Shown here: positions 23,182 through 27,341 of the stretch, in pieces
How positions within the stretch are numbered: position 1 is the stretch's first letter
How the letters are laid out: each line of letters opens with the position of its first letter
From: JAFGJQ01 sp964586145
GTDB lineage: Bacteria > Planctomycetota > Phycisphaerae > UBA1845
Assembly: GCA_964586145.1 (NCBI GenBank)
Contig: CAZPHH010000068.1
Span: 1-27,341 of the forward strand
Reading direction: 5' to 3'
Length of the DNA: 27,341 nt
Program-made: the position numbers and the translations under genes
Notes under the pieces: model-generated
Told to the model about the DNA's origin: nothing
Databases searched by the model: none
What the model saw: only the letters and a program-made list of their open reading frames with translations

Positions 23182-25167
23182 TCAGTAGCACAACTGCTCG
23201 ATGTCGTCGATGTAGACCGTAAACGGCCCGACGCCGCCCGTCGTGGTGAACGCCAGGTGCTCCAGCGTTCCCTTGTTCGTGGCCGAGCTCAACACGCCAT
23301 CGCCCGTGAAGGCCAGGATCGGGTCCGTGGCCGGGTCGAAGACCACAGTCTGCCAGACGCCGGGGTTCGCGGTGATCAGCTTGCCCACCGGCGTGCTGGT
23401 GCCGATTTTGCTGCTCGCGCCCACCCACTCGATCGGCCCGCTCGTTCCGCCGTACTGGCCGATGTCGGCCGTGGTGCCGGTCTCCCGGATGCCGAGGCTG
23501 ACCCGAAGCGACCCGCTGTCGAGCCGCAGCCGGACGCGAACCGGCCGGTCCAGCCAAATGGTGGGGCTGGGGACGTTTGTGGCGTTGTGCGTGGTGGCCC
23601 GCAGCCAGCGTTCCGCCGCCGTGTCCACGAACTGCCACTGGAGCTTGTAGGCCTTCAGTCCGCCGTGCGGCGTCACTTCGTCGGTCACCTCGTTCACGTC
23701 CGGCGTGGCCGCCAGGTGGGCGGACGTGGAGCCGGAATAGCGCGGGTGGATGAAGACGACTTCCGTGCCGTTGGCGTACCCCTCGAAGTCACTGATGAGG
23801 CAGGTCGCCGGCTCGCCGGCCAGCACCCGCATGAAGATCTGGTAGTCTGCCAGATCGACGTCCAGGTCTCCGTCCAGGTCCGGGCTGTAGTTCGCAAGGC
23901 ACATATGCTCCGGCGAGAGCGTCTGGCCCGGCCCGGACACACCCATACAGATGCCGAGGACCTTGTAGTCCTCCAGGTCGATCGTACCGTCGCGATTCAC
24001 GTCGCCCAGGGCAGGCTCGCAGTTGGCGAACCGCTGCTCCAGCTCGTCCCACAACTCCGTGCGGGCGCCGTCATACCCCAGCGCCCACATGCCGACACCT
24101 TGAAGCTGATAGTCCTGGGCAAGCTGGTACTTCAGCCCCAGGCTTTCCGCATTGTCGAACCACACCTGGTGCCAGGTCGACCCGTCGTTCCATCGATACC
24201 ACGGCGTCTGCGACACCGAATCCCACAGCAGGCCGTACGTCGCCGAATTCGGCTCATCGTTCTTGAACCGGGTCGAGCCGATGAAGTCGATCACCGATGC
24301 ACGGGCGTCAGATGAAGTCGTCGTCCAGTGGTGGCCGTAGTAGGGCAGGCCCAAAATCAGCTTCTCCGGGTTGTTCTGCGTAACGGTGCCATACTGGGTC
24401 AGCACGGTGTTGGTGATGTTGTACGTGCCGCCGGTCAACGGGGCATTGGGGCCGGACGTGCTGCTCCAGCTCCCCCAGAACGCATAGCCCATGATGAAGA
24501 TGCCGTCGCAACTGGCGGCCAGGCCCGGCAGGTCCCACCCGCCGTAGTTCACGGCGGGGCCGGCGAAGGTGACTTCGCAGCCGGGGATTTCGCTGTGCAG
24601 GTATGCGGTGAGCTCGGCCATGAACCCGTTGATGTAGTTCCGCCAGGTGCCGGTGCCCTCGAAGTCAATGTTCACGCCGTCCGCCCCGCCCAGCAGAATC
24701 TGGTTCCGGATGTTGACGAAGAAGTTGTTCTTGTAGGCCGGCGTGGAGACCAGCGTCAGCAGCGAGGAGCTGTTGAAATTGGTGGCGACCAGGATGACCT
24801 TCACGCCGTTCGCATGCGCGGTGTTGACCAGAGCGGTCCAGGGCCAGCCGTGCGTGTTGCCGATCGAACCGTCCGCATTCACCTCCACGGAGAAGCAGGC
24901 GATGTGGGAAAGCAGGTCCCAGCGCAGATAGGTTGAACTCTCCCAGTACGGCAGGTAGCCGAACACCGTCGCGCAGAGGTTGTTCCGCAGCGCCCGCGGC
25001 TGAAGCGGCAGGATGGGCTCGTCGCCGGACCCCAGCAGGTCCGGCGAGGTCGGCGTATCCCGATGGGCCTCCCACTGAAGCACACGAAGACCGATCGGCT
25101 CTTCCACCTGGGCCTGCAGAGGGGCCGCCGCCAGGGCCAGAACGTACAGCGCAGAAATCAACCTCAT
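23182..25167 (-). CDS. Secreted GH18-type glycoside hydrolase with dockerin-like and C-terminal beta domain
   Basis: The product has 661 residues. A signal peptide spans ~1-20 (MRLISALYVLALAAAPLQAQ). The GH18 barrel (~64-382) has GYLPYWESS at strand 1 and DGVNIDFEG (163-171), where Glu170 is the expected proton donor. Asn166 replaces the middle Asp of DxxDxDxE. IMGYAFWGSW and LILGLPYYGHHW are later barrel strands; the overall look is nearer spore-cortex YaaH/SleL-like members than classic chitinases. Residues ~387-450 are dockerin-like: DVNRDGTIDLEDY and DLDGDLDVDLADY around CMGVSGPG. The last ~200 residues are beta-rich, perhaps carbohydrate-binding. The ATG at 25167 is chosen for the signal peptide and an AAAGGAG about 12 bases ahead. 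A TTGGCG-17-TACAAT promoter precedes it. Confidence 0.9.
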   Translation of the reverse strand: MRLISALYVLALAAAPLQAQVEEPIGLRVLQWEAHRDTPTSPDLLGSGDEPILPLQPRALRNNLCATVFGYLPYWESSTYLRWDLLSHIACFSVEVNADGSIGNTHGWPWTALVNTAHANGVKVILVATNFNSSSLLTLVSTPAYKNNFFVNIRNQILLGGADGVNIDFEGTGTWRNYINGFMAELTAYLHSEIPGCEVTFAGPAVNYGGWDLPGLAASCDGIFIMGYAFWGSWSSTSGPNAPLTGGTYNITNTVLTQYGTVTQNNPEKLILGLPYYGHHWTTTSSDARASVIDFIGSTRFKNDEPNSATYGLLWDSVSQTPWYRWNDGSTWHQVWFDNAESLGLKYQLAQDYQLQGVGMWALGYDGARTELWDELEQRFANCEPALGDVNRDGTIDLEDYKVLGICMGVSGPGQTLSPEHMCLANYSPDLDGDLDVDLADYQIFMRVLAGEPATCLISDFEGYANGTEVVFIHPRYSGSTSAHLAATPDVNEVTDEVTPHGGLKAYKLQWQFVDTAAERWLRATTHNATNVPSPTIWLDRPVRVRLRLDSGSLRVSLGIRETGTTADIGQYGGTSGPIEWVGASSKIGTSTPVGKLITANPGVWQTVVFDPATDPILAFTGDGVLSSATNKGTLEHLAFTTTGGVGPFTVYIDDIEQLCY

Positions 25168-25253
25168 CAGAGCACGCGCTCCTTTCCCGCTCGGGTTGGA
25201 CGTCGGATTGTCCCAGCGCATTCGCGCAGAAGGCGGGTCCCCTCACTGCTTCT

Positions 25254-25282
25254 ATTGTATCCGCACGAGCGCGGTCCGCCAA
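25254..25282 (-). promoter_or_regulatory. Sigma70-type promoter for the GH18 gene
   Basis: On the minus strand, TTGGCG and TACAAT are separated by exactly 17 bases. Initiation near 25247 gives an ~80-nt leader to the ATG at 25167. The promoter lies in the gap after the GT87-like gene, so the GH18 gene appears to be transcribed on its own. Confidence 0.65.
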
Positions 25283-25429
25283 CCGGGTTCCCGGGCCCCT
25301 GCGCTCCGATAATCGGCTGAACCGGCGAATCGGACCCGCACCGGCCGCGACCCCCGACGCGGATTCTGCAATGCAAGGGCGAAAACAAGGCGTCGCCGCG
25401 GAGCCGGGCCGCGGGCCGCCCACAGTGGA

Positions 25430-26749
25430 TCAGGGCGGCGATACGGCCACCGCGTCAGGGTGGCCGTGCTCCGCCGTCGTCGCGCCGTCCGAGGGCTCAC
25501 GCACGGCACGCTCCGCCAGCAGAAGCCAGCCGGCCATGAGCAACGGAGAAAGCTGCACGCGCAGCGTCGCACCGGCCGCTCCGCCCAGGGCCAGCCACGC
25601 AAAACCCAGCGCCACGATCGCGACAAACGCGGACCGGTGCCGCATCTCGCCCGTCGCAGCCCACAACACCACCGGCAGGACGGCCAGGACCAGGTCGTAG
25701 TGGAACAGGTGCGGACTGGTCAGCAGCGTCGCCATGATCAGGGCGGATAGCCGCAACGCGAACGCCGGCGACCCCGGACGCCACGGCCCGCGCCAAAGCC
25801 TCAGCAGCACCGCGAGCGAGGCCAGGCAGGTCGCAATGGACGCAGCGGTCATCCAGGCCGACGGGCGCCCCTCTCCGCCCAACAGCGCGAAAAACCCGCG
25901 CCACGAATGCTGCTTCCACACGTCGAAACCGTCCACATGCATCAGCCGCGCGATTTCGCCGCTGAAAGCCAGATACGCGCGGAGTGATTCGAGCCCCGTG
26001 GTCAGCACGGTCAGCCCCAGCGTCAGCCCGCCGCCCAGGGCCAGGCCGCCGAGTGCCCGCCACCGCCGCTTCCACAGCAGCAGCCCGGCCGGCACCAGCA
26101 GCAACTGGAACTTGAAACCCAGCAACGACAGCACCAGCCCGGCCCATCCGTCGCGTCCCTTCATCAGCAGCGCGCAGAAGCCGGTCAGCACCAACAGCGA
26201 GAAGAAGCTGTTCTGCCCGCCCGCCAGGGCGGCGAACCAGGCCGGCATGCAGACGGCCAGCAGCGCGGCCGTTCTCCACGCATCCGGCGGAAGCCACTCC
26301 CGCCAGAGCCGGATCGTGACACCGAACGCCGCCAGCGAAGCCGCCCACCACACCAGCAGCGACCCGCCGTACCCCAGCCGCGCCGGCCACGACAGCAGCC
26401 ATGCGTAATGCGGCGGGTTGAGATACAGGCACGTGCCCCGCCAGTGCGGGTTGATGTCGCGCATCCACGCCCGCTGATACTCGCTCTGGACGGCCGCGTC
26501 GTAGAGTTGGCTCGCCCGGCCGCGCGCAACCTGGTCGCCCGCCATGAAGAACGCGAAGTAGTCCTGCCCCACAACCCGCCCGTCCGGCTCGATCCAGTGG
26601 TCGGACCGGGCCAGCCGAACGCCATAGAGCCCCACGGTCACCACGAGCAACAGAAGCGGGTAGCGGCGCACGCGCTCCGGCGTAAGCAGGCGTACGACGT
26701 CCAGTCGAGAACGACTCGCTGCGGGTTGAATGACTCGGTCGATCGGCAC
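25430..26749 (-). CDS. GT87-type (DUF2029) polytopic membrane glycosyltransferase
   Basis: The product has 439 residues with roughly ten hydrophobic helices. The extracytoplasmic loop after helix 1 has GQDYFAFFMAGDQVARGRAS followed by LYD, the usual Asp-containing loop of GT-C-fold enzymes of this family. YLNPPHYAW, AALAGGQNSFFSLLVLTGFC, LLGFKFQLLLVP and TSPHLFHYDLVL are characteristic GT87/DUF2029 segments. It probably transfers a sugar, such as mannose in mycobacterial relatives, from a polyprenyl-phosphate donor outside the inner membrane. The acceptor is unknown, though heavily exported proteins in this window are possible substrates. The start is a GTG at 26749 with a weak AGAAG upstream and is uncertain. 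It lies upstream of the GH18 gene but is separated by 262 bases and a promoter. Confidence 0.85.
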   Translation of the reverse strand: MPIDRVIQPAASRSRLDVVRLLTPERVRRYPLLLLVVTVGLYGVRLARSDHWIEPDGRVVGQDYFAFFMAGDQVARGRASQLYDAAVQSEYQRAWMRDINPHWRGTCLYLNPPHYAWLLSWPARLGYGGSLLVWWAASLAAFGVTIRLWREWLPPDAWRTAALLAVCMPAWFAALAGGQNSFFSLLVLTGFCALLMKGRDGWAGLVLSLLGFKFQLLLVPAGLLLWKRRWRALGGLALGGGLTLGLTVLTTGLESLRAYLAFSGEIARLMHVDGFDVWKQHSWRGFFALLGGEGRPSAWMTAASIATCLASLAVLLRLWRGPWRPGSPAFALRLSALIMATLLTSPHLFHYDLVLAVLPVVLWAATGEMRHRSAFVAIVALGFAWLALGGAAGATLRVQLSPLLMAGWLLLAERAVREPSDGATTAEHGHPDAVAVSPP

Positions 26750-26835
26750 GGCGTCTTCTGCTCACACGGGTCGGGACAGCTGCTCCGCGTTTTCTGTGGG
26801 ACCGCCCCGGCGCGCCGGTCCCTCTCTCTCCTTGT

Positions 26836-26859
26836 AAGACCGGCTTTCCAGCCGGTCTT
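26836..26859. repeat. REP-like palindrome, copy 1
   Basis: AAGACCGGC-TTTCCA-GCCGGTCTT is an almost fully symmetric 24-base palindrome. The core is repeated 38 bases further on. It lies in a region with no evident genes and is of the kind scattered between planctomycete genes. Confidence 0.75.
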
Positions 26860-26873
26860 CTTCTCCCCTGTGG

Positions 26874-26893
26874 GACCGGCTTTCCAGCCGGTC
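26874..26893. repeat. REP-like palindrome, copy 2
   Basis: GACCGGC-TTTCCA-GCCGGTC has the same core as copy 1, including the loop TTTCCA. With only two units and an unrelated short spacer, it is not a CRISPR array. Confidence 0.75.
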
Positions 26894-27307
26894 TGTAACA
26901 GAGTCCCTGCCCACCCCGCGGCCCGCGCGAGACACCCGTCCCGGCCAATGTCCATCGGCACGCTTGGCCCGCTGCCGCAGCAGCCTCCGAAGCCGGTGTG
27001 TCCACACAAGCCCGTTATCGGGCCCGACGCGTCCGCCCCGGTTCGACCTCCGCCCCGTCTCCCGGTTGGGCTGTGGGTAAAAGGGATGGGGCGCCTGGCA
27101 CATGGGGGGCGAAGGAAACGCAAAAACGCAAAGACAAAAGGCGGGCGGGGTTGGGATGCGGCGGGGCTTCGGGCGCGGCGGCGGTCTGGCTCGTCTGAAT
27201 ACACGCCCGCGCATGTCTGGTCCCTGGCGGAGCGATCTCGAATCTCCCGTTTCCAGTTCTCTGGTGGGAAGGGCGTGGCGGTGGCGGCGGAAGCGGGTCG
27301 CTGCGTG

Positions 27308-27341
27308 TCACAGGCCGCGATCGACGAGCAGCCGGGCGTAG
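27308..27341 (-). CDS. Possible C-terminus of a gene entering from the right
   Basis: In one minus-strand frame the last bases read YARLLVDRGL and then TGA. This looks like an ordinary protein end, in contrast to the low-complexity frames around it. Ten codons are too few to name a family or to be sure that it is coding. Confidence 0.3.
   Translation of the reverse strand, partial: YARLLVDRGL

Larger units (their letters stand above)
26750..27307. other. Repeat-bearing intergenic region
   Basis: These 558 bases hold two palindromic repeats at 26836-26859 and 26874-26893, and a low-complexity A-rich tract near 27114-27140 (GAAACGCAAAAACGCAAAG). All open frames here are Arg/Pro/Gly-rich with no recognisable motif. 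I see no gene and no clear promoter for the minus-strand gene at 26749. Confidence 0.6.

Noticed and set aside
25430..26749. GT87-like protein considered as an exosortase partner of the PEP-CTERM proteins
   Set aside because: It lacks the conserved Cys/Arg/His exosortase pattern and matches GT87/DUF2029 segments instead.
26836..26893. Two equal palindromic units considered as a minimal CRISPR array
   Set aside because: Only two units, a spacer of under 20 bases and no cas genes; better explained as REP-like palindromes.

Overview
The window is GC-rich bacterial DNA, most likely from a planctomycete (Planctomycetota, perhaps Phycisphaerae-like). This is an inference from family content: PEP-CTERM proteins, a TIGR03790-type protein, secreted enzymes ending in dockerin-like calcium-loop repeats, a GT87-type membrane protein and a LytB/IspH gene. 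No rRNA, tRNA, CRISPR array or intact insertion sequence was seen. Almost all genes lie on the minus strand. The exceptions are a small membrane protein at the left edge (326-826) and an FKBP isomerase/sodium symporter pair (20035-23103).

Left part (1-5100): a palindrome and the decayed C-terminus of an ABC-transporter ATPase, a small membrane protein, and a GNAT/nitrilase fusion enzyme bracketed by two copies of a ~58-bp repeat. Next comes an mnmA (tRNA 2-thiolation) gene followed at 17 bp by a family 9 glycosyltransferase, with a good sigma70-type promoter in front of mnmA.

Middle part (5098-14063): minus-strand envelope and housekeeping genes. In transcription order these are a secreted M4 (thermolysin-like) protease, a PlsC-like acyltransferase, ispH, a prepilin peptidase with an unusually large insertion between its catalytic aspartates, a LapA-like membrane protein, an OmpA-type lipoprotein with a clear intrinsic terminator, and a secreted helical LTxxQ-like protein.

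Secretome part (14173-19550): a TIGR03790-type protein with two pairs of dockerin-like loops, then two tandem copies of a two-gene PEP-CTERM cassette. By eye the copies are identical over about 1,350 bp, but they diverge at the 3' end of the downstream gene and in a terminator-like leader hairpin. The two genes inside each cassette are themselves distant paralogs.

Right part (19550-27341): an FKBP-type isomerase with two domains, behind a TTGACG-17-TATATG promoter, followed by an SSS-family sodium/solute symporter. Facing them is a secreted GH18 hydrolase with a dockerin-like module and its own promoter, then a GT87-like membrane glycosyltransferase. The last ~590 bp carry palindromic repeats and perhaps the last codons of a gene entering from the right.

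The M4 protease, the TIGR03790 protein and the GH18 enzyme share a dockerin-like module with a distinctive cysteine/SGPG spacer. The best candidates for new biology are the homogenised PEP-CTERM cassettes with their structurally conserved leader hairpins, and this shared module.
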